This document shows positions 43,417 through 51,579 of a stretch of DNA of 64,000 nucleotides, piece after piece; the stretch's first letter is position 1; each line of letters starts with the position of its first letter. A model generated the notes under the pieces. It had not been told where the DNA came from. It saw nothing but the letters and a program-made list of their open reading frames with translations, and searched no databases. The stretch spans positions 1 to 64,000 of the forward strand of contig UQKU01000001.1 in the NCBI GenBank assembly GCA_900541675.1, written 5' to 3'. Origin of the DNA: an uncultured Collinsella sp. (GTDB taxonomy: Bacteria > Actinomycetota > Coriobacteriia > Coriobacteriales > Coriobacteriaceae). The translations under genes and the position numbers were made by a program.

Positions 43417-44193
43417 CTAGTTCTTATCGGTCTGAGTAGAGGTAGCAGTGAAGACAACGTTAATGCGCTTGGAAGCCGTCTTCAGGTTCTCAAGATTGTT
43501 CGTAAAGACCTGAGCATCGTCACCATCGTAGAAGACATACATTTCAACGGTTGTCTCATCCTCGCCAATCTTATCGGCAAGCTTATGCGTGGTGTCAGAA
43601 GAGGAGACAATGCCGTCCTTATTGCAAAGCACCCAGTTCGTCCCGCTCATGACCAGCACGCGGAGCGCAGAATCAAATTTATCATTATCGCCTGTAGCAC
43701 CCGTAATTTTGGCCGACTCAACTACAAGATTGGTGAGCTCAGCGCCCTTTGAGCCAACATAAAAGGTGTTCTTTACAGCATACTTTCCAGTAACCGCGGC
43801 GGCAGGCGTGCCGGCAGCGTCGGCGCCCTGAGCAGGAACAAGCTTGACGGTATTGTCGACCTTCGAGCCATCAGTCGCACTGGTACCGAATGCCGTATAG
43901 AAGTTAGCCAGCGTATCGTACGGAGTCGTGTCGGTGCCATTTGCCCAATGAGCCGGATAAAGCGGCGTGTTCACAACAGAAGAATCATCCGTGCGAAGAT
44001 CCTAAGACTGTTCATTCTCATCACGGATATACATGAACGCAGAGTTCGACTGAGCAGAAATCTTACTGGTCGTTGCGTCGACCTTGTTGTTGCTCACAAA
44101 CCATGCGAAGGTGGCGGAGCCGAGGGCTACGGCTGCCACGAGGACCATGGCGATGGCGGCGCCCATCTGCTTCTTTAATGCCTTGGTATCCAT
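43417..44193 (-). pseudogene. SipW-dependent exported protein 6, interrupted by an in-frame amber codon
   Basis: The frame opens at MDTKALKKQMGAAIAMV behind AAGGGG, has the signal ALGSATFAWFVSNNKVD, then meets TAG at 44002-44004 after residue 63 (DENEQS). Coding continues in the same frame (DLRTDDSSVVNTPLYPAHW...) for 195 more codons to a natural TAA, ending in YVFYDGDDAQVF and INVVFTA, a degenerate family motif. No frameshift is needed. It is either a fresh nonsense mutation, a sequencing error, or regulated read-through. The intact downstream frame and sound ribosome binding site argue that decay, if any, is recent. Intact, the protein would have 258 residues. Confidence 0.75.
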
Positions 44194-44589
44194 GCGGACC
44201 CCTTTCTTTCCCCATTCATCCCAGATGACCCTCGAGAAGCCCGGAAGGGGAGCCCGCGCTTTCGTGTTGGATGTTGCTTGCCCATCCTTTAGATATGGAA
44301 TCGAGAATACCATAATTCTTACGATTTCCTTATGAGTTTTTGGCAACCTACATTCCGACGGATTCATAGGTTTACCTCGGGTTATATGTGGTGCTATGTG
44401 AACATCGTTTACCTTATTTGATCACTCTCCAGCGCAGCCATAAGTCCCTCTTAAGCCTTGCGACCGCAGCGCCACGCCAACGCATGCATACGCCCCCCGC
44501 CATGCTTCGCCCTAGTCCTTCCCCCTCGCTATACTGGTGTAGAACGTGTCATTTTTGCCTGCTCAACGGGCTATTTGTTGGGAGGGCCC
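44194..44589. other. Divergent intergenic region
   Basis: Gap of about 400 bases between divergent genes. It is locally AT-rich around 44280-44420 and probably holds both promoters, but I cannot place convincing -35/-10 pairs. No gene or strong hairpin is seen. Confidence 0.4.
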
Positions 44590-45099
44590 ATGCCTGCCGT
44601 CAATCAACCCAAGGGAAGCGTTTCCGCCGGATCGATCAAACCGGTGACGCGCAAAGCCGTTCGCTGCCAGCGCGAAGTCGCCTGGCTGGTCACGCAGGCG
44701 GCCGGCAAGCTCGTCGCCACCACCGACGACATCAACGCGCCTACACCCAGCTTTGTGCTGGCGGCGGCGCTGTCGTTCGCCCGCGAGCAGGAGCAGGCCG
44801 CTCAGGACAATGGACGCGCGATTGACTACGATGCCGTCATGAGCCCCGGCCTTGCGAGCTTTTGTCACGCCGCGAGGCTGCCCACAGCACCCAACGCGCT
44901 TTCGGACGCGGGCTACATGTTCACGCTCTCGGGCGCGAACCTCATCCGCGACCTCTACGCCTACTGTAGTGACCTGGGCGAACGCATGGGAGACGCGGTG
45001 CAGGTCAAACCAGGTTACGCGATCAAACTAGCGCTGCGGCTGTTCTTGCTGGACGGCGCCTCAGCCGCCACCGCCTCCGACGGCAAAACCTCGGCATAA
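44590..45099 (+). CDS. Hypothetical protein
   Basis: 169 residues from MPAVNQPKGSVSAGS behind GGAGGGCCC. It is helical by appearance, without membrane segments or signal, with segments REVAWLVTQAAGKLVATTDD and ALSFAREQEQAAQDNGR. The C-terminal half (SGANLIRDLYAYCSDLGERM, then KPGYAIKLALRLFLLD) suggests a small all-alpha domain. I recognise no family. It lies between exported protein 6 and the membrane-anchored relative, and shares a bidirectional terminator with the latter. Confidence 0.6.
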   Translation: MPAVNQPKGSVSAGSIKPVTRKAVRCQREVAWLVTQAAGKLVATTDDINAPTPSFVLAAALSFAREQEQAAQDNGRAIDYDAVMSPGLASFCHAARLPTAPNALSDAGYMFTLSGANLIRDLYAYCSDLGERMGDAVQVKPGYAIKLALRLFLLDGASAATASDGKTSA

Positions 45100-45108
45100 G
45101 CCGTCACC

Positions 45109-45152
45109 AAAAGCGCCGGGTCGGAAAATTGATTCCGGCCCGGCGCTTGTTC
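45109..45152. terminator. Bidirectional intrinsic terminator
   Basis: AAGCGCCGGG-GGAA and TTCC-CCCGGCGCTT form the stem; the plus strand continues TTGTTC and the minus strand TTTTGG. It serves the convergent genes at 44590-45099 and 45156-46301. Confidence 0.75.
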
Positions 45153-45155
45153 GCC

Positions 45156-46301
45156 CTACTTGTCCCCATCGCCTGCAGGCGAGTTCTTTTGGTTGCGGCG
45201 GTTACTCCATGTCACGTTGTGCTCCTTGTAGTAATCGGGCGCCTCGTTACCGCTCGCGCTAATGGGGTCGTTGCCGGTCAGGGTGTCGGCAATATCCTCC
45301 ACGAACTTAATGAACAGGCTCGTGTCGTCAGTCTCGGACGAATCAAAATCGAAGCCAAACTCCACCGCGCCGCCGATGATCTTGTCCACGCACTCCGGGT
45401 CGTCGCCGTCCAGCCAAATGACCACGGTGTACTTGTCCACATCGCCCACGCGAAAGTTCTTGTGGCTAATGGTCGTCACCACGTCCTTGGACGCAAACGG
45501 CTCGGTATTGGGCTCGGGGTTGCCGTCGGCCGCGGTCGCCGCGTAGGTGGTGGGCTCGCCATTGCGATACACCCTCACGCGCGCTGCCTTCTCCACGCCC
45601 TTGCTGGCGCTGACCACCTTGAGTTTGGCACTGTAGCCTAGATCGGTCTTGCCGGCGTTGCGGATATAGAAGGTATACGCCACGTAGTTTTTGCCGTTGT
45701 GGCTACCGTCGATGTCGTCCAGGTTGTCGGGCAGGTCGTCGGTAGCGATATTGGTGCCGTTGTCCACGGCGTCGGCCGCCAGACGCGCGGTGGCGTTATT
45801 AAAGTCGCCGTTGTCGGCAATGGCCACGCCGCGGCGGAACAGCTCCAGGCGGTTGAGGTTGATGGTGAAGTTGCCCATGTTTTCCTGCATAAACGACAAG
45901 GCAAACAGCACGCCAAAGGCAAGCGCCAGCACCACGAGGGCCTTTTGCAGCTTGTCCATGCGCAGCAGCGCCGCGCCGATGCGCTCCATACGGCGCTTGG
46001 GCATGTACATGGACACGACCGCATCGGGGTCGATGTCATCGAGGTCCTGGTCGGCCAGCGCCTGCTCCAGCTCCTCGATGCGCACCACGCCGCGCAGGTT
46101 GCGTTTGCGTTTGGGCTTGGGCTTGCGTTTGGACTTGCCGAAGCGCTTGCGGGAGGCGGGGACCTGCTCGGGTGCGGAATCCTCGCCGGGCGCACCCTCG
46201 GCATTGGCGCTGGGCGCGTCCGGCGACGTGTCCTCAGCCTGATTCTCAGCCAAATCCTCGGCAGCTTGCTCTTTATTGTTGTTACGCTTGAACAGAGCCA
46301 T
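45156..46301 (-). CDS. Membrane-anchored relative of the SipW-exported proteins
   Basis: 381 residues. About 113 charged residues at the N-terminus (KRFGKSKRKPKPKRKRN, then an acidic stretch) should be cytoplasmic. One membrane helix follows (LQKALVVLALAFGVLFALSF, about 118-137). The outer domain ends in VVIWLDGDDPECVDKIIG, the same motif as the exported proteins, followed by EFGFDFDSSE. There is no SipW-type signal, so it stays anchored. It begins five bases after the PilZ gene, in one operon. I suggest it anchors the surface assembly or passes a cytoplasmic signal to it; no family name is known to me. Confidence 0.72.
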   Translation of the reverse strand: MALFKRNNNKEQAAEDLAENQAEDTSPDAPSANAEGAPGEDSAPEQVPASRKRFGKSKRKPKPKRKRNLRGVVRIEELEQALADQDLDDIDPDAVVSMYMPKRRMERIGAALLRMDKLQKALVVLALAFGVLFALSFMQENMGNFTINLNRLELFRRGVAIADNGDFNNATARLAADAVDNGTNIATDDLPDNLDDIDGSHNGKNYVAYTFYIRNAGKTDLGYSAKLKVVSASKGVEKAARVRVYRNGEPTTYAATAADGNPEPNTEPFASKDVVTTISHKNFRVGDVDKYTVVIWLDGDDPECVDKIIGGAVEFGFDFDSSETDDTSLFIKFVEDIADTLTGNDPISASGNEAPDYYKEHNVTWSNRRNQKNSPAGDGDK

Positions 46302-46306
46302 GGCGA

Positions 46307-46972
46307 TCAGAGCTTATATTTGGCGCGGATGTAGCCGACGTATTCTTTGACGAGCTCGCGCTCCATGTCGTCGGCGTAGCGAAACTGCAGGCCGCAGACG
46401 TTGCGGTACAGGCTGCCCTTGGGCGCGCGGCGTACCCAGCACACGATGCCCAGCTGCTCGGGCAGCTCGTGGCGCTCGCCCTGCAGGCGGATCGTGGGCA
46501 TTTGCACGGCCAGGGCCTCGCCCACGTCGGGATAATCGTTGAGGTAGACGGCCAGACCGCCGGCCGAGACGTCGATGGTCATGGCGTCCTCGGGCTCGGA
46601 GGCGGCCGCGTTGTCGCGCTGGTAGGTAAGGCGCATGGCGACCTTAAAACGCTCGTCGCGGCGCTTGACAAAGGTGCGCTGCTCGGCGACTTTGCGCATT
46701 TTCCAGTAGGTGCGGATGCCTTTTTTCTCGACCGACTCGGGGTAGCCGGCGAGCACGAACGTCTCCTCGCCCACTTTGTATTGCAGCAGCAGCTTTTGGT
46801 TTTCGTCCATGAGCAGCGGCTTGCCGGCGAGCATGGGCGCGCTCATAAGAAAGTACGCGTCGTCCAGGTTCTCTTTGTACGTGGCGAGCATGTTGAAGTC
46901 GGTTTTTTGGCCCATGGGCACGTCGAATGCCACCTGAAGCTTGGTCCCCGGCGTTATCTGTTGCTCTGCCAT
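46307..46972 (-). CDS. PilZ-domain c-di-GMP receptor (YcgR-like)
   Basis: 221 residues from MAEQQITPGTKLQVAF behind GGGGGAGACAAC. Residues 1-100 form a YcgR-N-like beta domain. The PilZ part has RRDER (104-108) and DVSAGG (134-139), the two c-di-GMP binding motifs RxxxR and D-x-S-x-x-G, both intact. It would be cytoplasmic. It is co-transcribed with the membrane-anchored protein downstream, whose large cytoplasmic tail is a possible partner. No cyclase or phosphodiesterase is in the window. Confidence 0.88.
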   Translation of the reverse strand: MAEQQITPGTKLQVAFDVPMGQKTDFNMLATYKENLDDAYFLMSAPMLAGKPLLMDENQKLLLQYKVGEETFVLAGYPESVEKKGIRTYWKMRKVAEQRTFVKRRDERFKVAMRLTYQRDNAAASEPEDAMTIDVSAGGLAVYLNDYPDVGEALAVQMPTIRLQGERHELPEQLGIVCWVRRAPKGSLYRNVCGLQFRYADDMERELVKEYVGYIRAKYKL

Positions 46973-47169
46973 GTTGTCTCCCCCAGTCGCGGGCGCCGAT
47001 ATCATCGTCGTGCGCGATGCACATTGGGCTATTGTACCTGCTTTGCTGGAGGTTTCGATGTGCAGCGCGTGAAATGGCGGGATGCAGGGCGCGGGTGAAC
47101 GTGCAGCTGCTTTGCGCGCGGCATCAATCTGACGGCGATGCATGTCCCCGACAGACCGTCTGCCTGTCT

Positions 47170-47460
47170 ATCTCTCAGCTATCTCTCATAATTATCTCTC
47201 GTCTCTCATTTCTCTCTCACATTAGTGATGAGTGAGAGACGAGAGACAAAAATGCCGTTATCGGTTCAATCAAATCACGTTCGCACAGGTAAACGCATGT
47301 ATACGGGAACTTTGACTCGATCCCCAGCCACCTTGCAGCATTGTTATCTCTCATATTTATCTCTCGTCTTTCTGCTATCTCTCGTATTAGTGACGAATGA
47401 GAGATGAGAGATACGTGAGTGATGGACGAGTGTGGATTATTGGACGGTCGGAAAATCCCT
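47170..47460. repeat. TCTCTC/GAGAGA palindrome repeats, two copies
   Basis: Copy A at about 47195-47248 and copy B at about 47345-47415 each pair a TCTCTCGTCT-type arm with a GAGAGACGAGAGA-type arm around ATTAGTGA. After copy B follow GAGAGATACGTGAGTGATGG and ACGAGTGTGGATTATTGGACGG, which match the tail of a third copy at 52494-52600. The rest of the 46973-47546 gap shows no gene. Confidence 0.7.
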
Positions 47461-47465
47461 CGAAC

Positions 47466-47503
47466 AAAAAACGGGGCCGGCCTTACGCCGAGCCCCGTTT
47501 TCA
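47466..47503 (-). terminator. Rho-independent terminator of the PTS operon
   Basis: On the minus strand ACGGGGCTCGGC and GCCGGCCCCGT pair and are followed by TTTTTTG, about 45 bases past the IID stop. Confidence 0.88.
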
Positions 47504-47546
47504 AACGGTCAGTTAGTTATCGAGCGCGCGAGCATAGCAGTCAACA

Positions 47547-48395
47547 TTACGCCGCCGCGAACACTCCCAAGCCCGTTCCGATGATGCAGATTGCAAAGAT
47601 GCCCAAGATGATCCAAATGGTCTTGACGCCCTTTTTGTACAGGGCGACGCAAGCGAACGTTGCCAGCAAGGGCAGCAGACCGGGGAAGATCGAATCGAAC
47701 AGATCCTGCAGGACAATCTCCGAACCACCCACGTCAAAGGTCAAAGCCGTGGACAGCGAGACCTGTGCCGCAATCATGGCGCCGATAACGGTCATTCCGA
47801 GAACACCGGCAGCATGCGTCATGCGAGACATAAGGTTGCTCTCTTCGGACTGCTGCAAAAACTTGGTTCCCAAGTCGTAACCCAGATGGGCGGCGACGAT
47901 ACGCGTTGCAAAGTTAATCACGGAGTAGATGAGCGCGTACACGATGGGGCCGAGCGGGTTGCCCGTCGAAGCGATGCCAATACCAATGCCGGCGGCGACC
48001 ACGCGGAACGTACCCCAGTAGAACGAATCGCCGATGCCGGAAAGCGGTCCCATAAGGCCGACCTTCATGGCGTTAATCGAGGACGTGTCGAAGTTCTTAT
48101 CGGCAGCCGCCTGCTCTTCCATCGAAACCGTTAGGCCGGCTACAAACGGAAGCACATGAGGCGTGATGTTAAAGAACTCGGTATGGCGATCGAGCGCCGC
48201 ATAGTAATCGTCGTCGTTGGGATAGATCTTTCGCAGGGGCTTCTGAATGGTGTACATGAAGCCCATTGCCATCATCTTGTCGTACGACTGCGAGCACTGG
48301 CTCGTAAACTGGCGAAGGAACATGCTCCGATACATATCGGGGCTCATAATCGCGTCCTTCTTGGCCTCTTTGAGGTCGGTGTTCTGGGTAGCCAT
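47547..48395 (-). CDS. PTS mannose/fructose/sorbose-family transporter subunit IID
   Basis: 282 residues. The N-terminal half is cytoplasmic (MYRSMFLRQFTSQCSQSYDKMMAMGF, then HTEFFNITPHV and MGPLSGIGDSFYWGTFR), the classic IID pattern; a C-terminal membrane segment (WIILGIFAICIIGTGLGVFAAA) follows. With IIC it forms the membrane channel that phosphorylates its substrate on entry. Its ATG overlaps the IIC TAA by one base. It is the last gene of the operon IIA-IIB-SIS-IIC-IID. Confidence 0.94.
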   Translation of the reverse strand: MATQNTDLKEAKKDAIMSPDMYRSMFLRQFTSQCSQSYDKMMAMGFMYTIQKPLRKIYPNDDDYYAALDRHTEFFNITPHVLPFVAGLTVSMEEQAAADKNFDTSSINAMKVGLMGPLSGIGDSFYWGTFRVVAAGIGIGIASTGNPLGPIVYALIYSVINFATRIVAAHLGYDLGTKFLQQSEESNLMSRMTHAAGVLGMTVIGAMIAAQVSLSTALTFDVGGSEIVLQDLFDSIFPGLLPLLATFACVALYKKGVKTIWIILGIFAICIIGTGLGVFAAA

Positions 48396-49168
48396 TAGAA
48401 GTCCTCCTCTTCATCTGCAGCAACCGCCTGCGGACCGGACGAGCCCTCGCGGAAGGCCAGGAGCAGCGCGACGCAAATGGCAGCTGCGGCGACGCCGATA
48501 ACGTCCATCTTGAGGTAGATGACCATAATGAATCCCAGGAACAGCCAGGGAAGAAGCTTATTATCGCCCATGGTCCTAATAAGAAGAGCGAAGCCGATGC
48601 AGACCATGACGCCGGACGCAACGTTGAGGCCGTCCATCACAAACTGCGGAATCGCGTTGAGTGCATTGTTGATGAGGTCGGCACCAAAGAACAGCGAGCC
48701 AAACACCAGCAGTGCAGACGGAATGCCAATCGACAGCGGCACGATGGTCAGATGGTACAGATTCGCCTTGGCAAGATCGCGATTTGCCAGAGCGGTCTCA
48801 ATCTTCTTGCAGGCAAAGGCACCCGGAACGGCGTAGCAGAAGTTGCGCCACACCTGAAGGAAGACGGAGACGGGAAGGGCAAGCGCGACGGCAGTTGCCG
48901 TGCCCGTACCCGTAATGACGGCAAACGCGCAGCCAAGCACACCGGAGGCATAGACCTCGGGAGGAACCGCCGCGCCGACCATGATGGCGCCCATGAACAT
49001 GGACTCCAAAGCAGCGCCGACGATAACGCCCTGCTGGACATCGCCAAGGATCAAGCCGACAAACAGGCTCGTAAACAGCGGACGACCAAGCATCGTAATG
49101 CCAAATAATTGCTCGTCCATGGACGCAATAAATGCGACCAGTGCAACTAGAAGATACTGGACAACCAT
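48395..49168 (-). CDS. PTS mannose/fructose/sorbose-family transporter subunit IIC
   Basis: About 257 residues with seven or more membrane helices; family features are MDEQLFGITMLGRPLF, GLILGDVQQGVIVGAALE and GAAVPPEVYASGVLGCAFA. ATG 49168 is preceded by GGGG; an upstream TTG is less likely. A strong 13-bp hairpin lies in the 81-base space before it. The substrate is likely an amino-sugar conjugate such as fructoselysine or glucoselysine, judged only from the neighbouring deglycase. Confidence 0.93.
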   Translation of the reverse strand: MVVQYLLVALVAFIASMDEQLFGITMLGRPLFTSLFVGLILGDVQQGVIVGAALESMFMGAIMVGAAVPPEVYASGVLGCAFAVITGTGTATAVALALPVSVFLQVWRNFCYAVPGAFACKKIETALANRDLAKANLYHLTIVPLSIGIPSALLVFGSLFFGADLINNALNAIPQFVMDGLNVASGVMVCIGFALLIRTMGDNKLLPWLFLGFIMVIYLKMDVIGVAAAAICVALLLAFREGSSGPQAVAADEEEDF

Positions 49169-49189
49169 TTCGATCAACCCCAGAAATAG

Positions 49190-49228
49190 GTCTGCAGGCG
49201 AGGCGTTCTGCGCAGCTCGCCTGCAGAC
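49190..49228 (-). other. Intercistronic 13-bp hairpin
   Basis: GTCTGCAGGCGAG and its exact complement lie between the SIS and IIC genes, with no T tract. It may stabilise or process the operon mRNA. Confidence 0.55.
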
Positions 49229-49249
49229 AACCGCAGCAATTTGAGAGGA

Positions 49250-50284
49250 TTAGTAGTTCATCTGGTGATAGTAACGACGCGTGGTGAGCGGGTGGTTACG
49301 GACGTGCTCGAGATGGCAGCTCAGACGCTCGGTGATGGTGTAGGTGACCATCGGGGAGACAATCTTGCGGAACTCGGGGTCGCTGAACGGCAGCTCGACC
49401 TCGGCGGTGTCAAACTTGTTCACGCGGACGTTGACGCCCTTCTCGTCGGCGAGCATGTGGGTAAAGTTGTCCACGCGGTCCATGAGCTTACGGGTGTCGT
49501 CCTCGCCGTAGAGCATAATGAGGCTCGTGCCCTCCTCGCACAGCTCGATGGTGCCGTGGAAGAACTCGGCGGCGTGGATAGACTTGGTCTTGATCCACTG
49601 CATCTCCTCGAGGATGCACATGGCGTAGTCGTAGGCCTCGCCCCAGAGCATGCCGGATCCGATCACCATGTGGTAGTCGGTGTCCTTGAAGTCCTCGGCC
49701 ATGGCGGCGCAGCGCTCGTCCTGGGCGTCCTTGGCCTTGATGAGGTACGGAGCGATGTTGCCGAACTCCTCCATGAAGGTGTCGTACTTGGGGAAGGCGC
49801 CGGCGTTCTTGAGGAAGCGGGCGACCAGCGTGATCTGGTAGGTGTAGATGGCCTCGCACAGAACGTCGTCCTCGGCGAAGCTGAAGAACTTGTAATCGGC
49901 GTACTCGGTGGCCGGGGTGTTGTCGTTGGAGACATACATCAGCGTGCGGGCGCCCTGCTCCTGGCAGAACTTGGCAGCCTCAATGATCTCGGGGGTGGTG
50001 CCGGTACGGGTGGAGAAGACGCAGACAGAATCCTTGTTGAAGGTCTTGGGCGGGCAGGCGAGGAACTCTGCGGCGATCTCGCAGTGGACATCGACGTCGG
50101 CCGTGGTGGTCTCGACCCAATACTTCATCGGGAGCGTGTGGGCCCAGGTGCCGCCGCAGCCGATGAAGAAGATGTTGGAATAACCCTGCTCGCAGACCTC
50201 GTCCACGGCAGCCTCAATCTGAGGACGGAGAGCGAGGGCATCGCTCACAACCTTCTCGTAACGAGGCTCATCGAAATTGAACAT
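49250..50284 (-). CDS. SIS-domain sugar-phosphate deglycase, FrlB/GfrF-like
   Basis: 344 residues with two SIS halves: IFFIGCGGTWAHTLPMKY and VFSTRTGTTPEIIEA in the first, and YHMVIGSGMLWGEAYDYAM, AAEFFHGTIEL in the second. The end HPLTTRRYYHQMNY matches fructoselysine-6-phosphate deglycase as I recall it. The enzyme would split a phosphorylated Amadori product into glucose-6-phosphate and an amine after PTS uptake. It lies inside the PTS operon, behind its own promoter and an upstream terminator. The exact substrate is inference. Confidence 0.85.
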   Translation of the reverse strand: MFNFDEPRYEKVVSDALALRPQIEAAVDEVCEQGYSNIFFIGCGGTWAHTLPMKYWVETTTADVDVHCEIAAEFLACPPKTFNKDSVCVFSTRTGTTPEIIEAAKFCQEQGARTLMYVSNDNTPATEYADYKFFSFAEDDVLCEAIYTYQITLVARFLKNAGAFPKYDTFMEEFGNIAPYLIKAKDAQDERCAAMAEDFKDTDYHMVIGSGMLWGEAYDYAMCILEEMQWIKTKSIHAAEFFHGTIELCEEGTSLIMLYGEDDTRKLMDRVDNFTHMLADEKGVNVRVNKFDTAEVELPFSDPEFRKIVSPMVTYTITERLSCHLEHVRNHPLTTRRYYHQMNY

Positions 50285-50334
50285 CCCTTACTCCTAACTC
50301 ACTTGGATGAACCCTTCATTCATCCCATGACGTT

Positions 50335-50362
50335 ATAATACTTTATATAACTAACTATGCAA
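50335..50362 (-). promoter_or_regulatory. Internal promoter for SIS-IIC-IID
   Basis: On the minus strand TTGCAT (50362-50357), a 16-base spacer and TATTAT (50340-50335) follow the terminator at 50396-50428. The AT-rich spacer TAGTTATATAAAGTATTATAA resembles GntR-type operators and shares ATACTTT with the region upstream of IIA (51480-51495). Confidence 0.5.
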
Positions 50363-50395
50363 GAACTATTTCAGATTTTTTTGATTTTTCTTTAA

Positions 50396-50428
50396 TAAAA
50401 AGCCCGCCGATCAAATGATCGACGGGCA
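50396..50428 (-). terminator. Terminator between IIB and the SIS gene
   Basis: On the minus strand GCCCGTCGATC and GATCGGCGGGC pair across ATTT and are followed by TTTTTATT. It would uncouple IIA-IIB from SIS-IIC-IID. Confidence 0.85.
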
Positions 50429-50478
50429 TAGGCATAGAGCATTGGTTCAATAAATGCCGAGCATCAACGTGTTTCCGG

Positions 50479-50952
50479 CTACAAAACGTCCTTGGCAAAC
50501 ACCTTAGCGTCATTGGGGACCTGACGGATTTCGATGGCCACGCCATCGCCCAGGAGCTCTTGGATATGCTCGGCATCTTTCTCGGTCGCAAAGATCGCAG
50601 GGGTCGGATGAAGCGTGGTCTCAGGGGTCTTTCGGGTTCCGCCCAGATTGATCTCTTTGATGTCTTTGCAACCCTTAGCGAGACGATAGACATCTTCAAT
50701 CGTCTCAGTGATGATAAACAGCGAATACTTGTCGGTAACGCCGCTGTTGAGCGCCTCGATAGCAGCGTCAACATCCTTGATGACGAGTTTAACGCCGTTG
50801 GGGCGGGCGAGCCTCAAGGCCGCCTTCCTCATGTCGTCTTTTGCCACAGCATCGCTGGCAAGCAAGATGCAATCTACATCCAAAGCGTGAGTCCAGGACA
50901 TGGCAACTTGGCCGTGAATCAGTCGGTAATCAACTCTCGTAAGCTTAATCAT
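50479..50952 (-). CDS. PTS mannose/fructose/sorbose-family subunit IIB
   Basis: 157 residues starting MIKLTRVDYRLIHGQV with the phosphorylated His13; the ATG three codons earlier abuts the GGAG site and is rejected. Typical IIB features follow (CILLASDAVAKDDMRKAAL, GVKLVIKDVDAAI, INLGGTRKTPET). It passes phosphate from IIA to the incoming sugar. It is separated from IIA by 72 bases and followed by a terminator. Confidence 0.94.
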   Translation of the reverse strand: MIKLTRVDYRLIHGQVAMSWTHALDVDCILLASDAVAKDDMRKAALRLARPNGVKLVIKDVDAAIEALNSGVTDKYSLFIITETIEDVYRLAKGCKDIKEINLGGTRKTPETTLHPTPAIFATEKDAEHIQELLGDGVAIEIRQVPNDAKVFAKDVL

Positions 50953-51024
50953 CGTTATCATCTCCGCACGTGATAAAGGTAATGACAGGTATGTGCCCCT
51001 AGCTAGGGCTCGAACCAGAACTAA

Positions 51025-51444
51025 CTAGAACTCTTCTTCCTCGGCGCCGACAAGCATGTCCGCCGCCTCGCAAAGCTGAATAAACGAACGCGATCCCTCG
51101 ACCGCGGCTTTGGCCTTGTCCGCATCCAGGGAGTCCAGCTGTGTAACCATTTCCACCAGCAGCGGCAAGTTCATTCCAGCGATTAACGTAAACGATCCGT
51201 CGGTCTGCCTCTGAATGAATTCGTTGTTTACAGAGCCGCCAAAGATGTCAGTCACGACAAACCAAGAGTCGGCAGGGTCCCTCGTCTCCATCCATGCATC
51301 AATCAACGCCGCGACGTCCCTTGAATCGTCATCGACATAGGCGCACAGGCACTCGATTCGGTCGTTGGTGCCCATCAGAATCTCCAGAGAGCTTTTCATG
51401 CCTTGGGCGAGATAACCATGACTCGCTAGCAATATCTTATTCAT
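51025..51444 (-). CDS. PTS mannose/fructose/sorbose-family subunit IIA
   Basis: 139 residues. The phosphorylated histidine is His9 in LLASHGYLAQGM; DIFGGSVNNEF and GMNLPLLVEMV are the conserved IIA segments. Stand-alone IIA (not fused to IIB) as in gfr-type operons. It takes phosphate from HPr in the cytoplasm. First PTS gene after the GntR regulator, with a 135-base gap that probably holds the operator. Confidence 0.93.
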   Translation of the reverse strand: MNKILLASHGYLAQGMKSSLEILMGTNDRIECLCAYVDDDSRDVAALIDAWMETRDPADSWFVVTDIFGGSVNNEFIQRQTDGSFTLIAGMNLPLLVEMVTQLDSLDADKAKAAVEGSRSFIQLCEAADMLVGAEEEEF

Positions 51445-51579
51445 AGTTCTCCAATACCAATAGGACGTACTATATTGTCATAACAAAGTATATTAGCAAT
51501 CTACCCTACGCGGCGTGTCTATTTTCCAAATCCGCGAACGGTAACAATTAGTCGGTAAATCGACCAATCTATCTCTAAT

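Noticed and set aside
43417..44193. Pyrrolysine or other recoding of the amber codon
   Set aside because: No pyl genes or suppressor tRNA in the window and only one such codon; a mutation or error is simpler.
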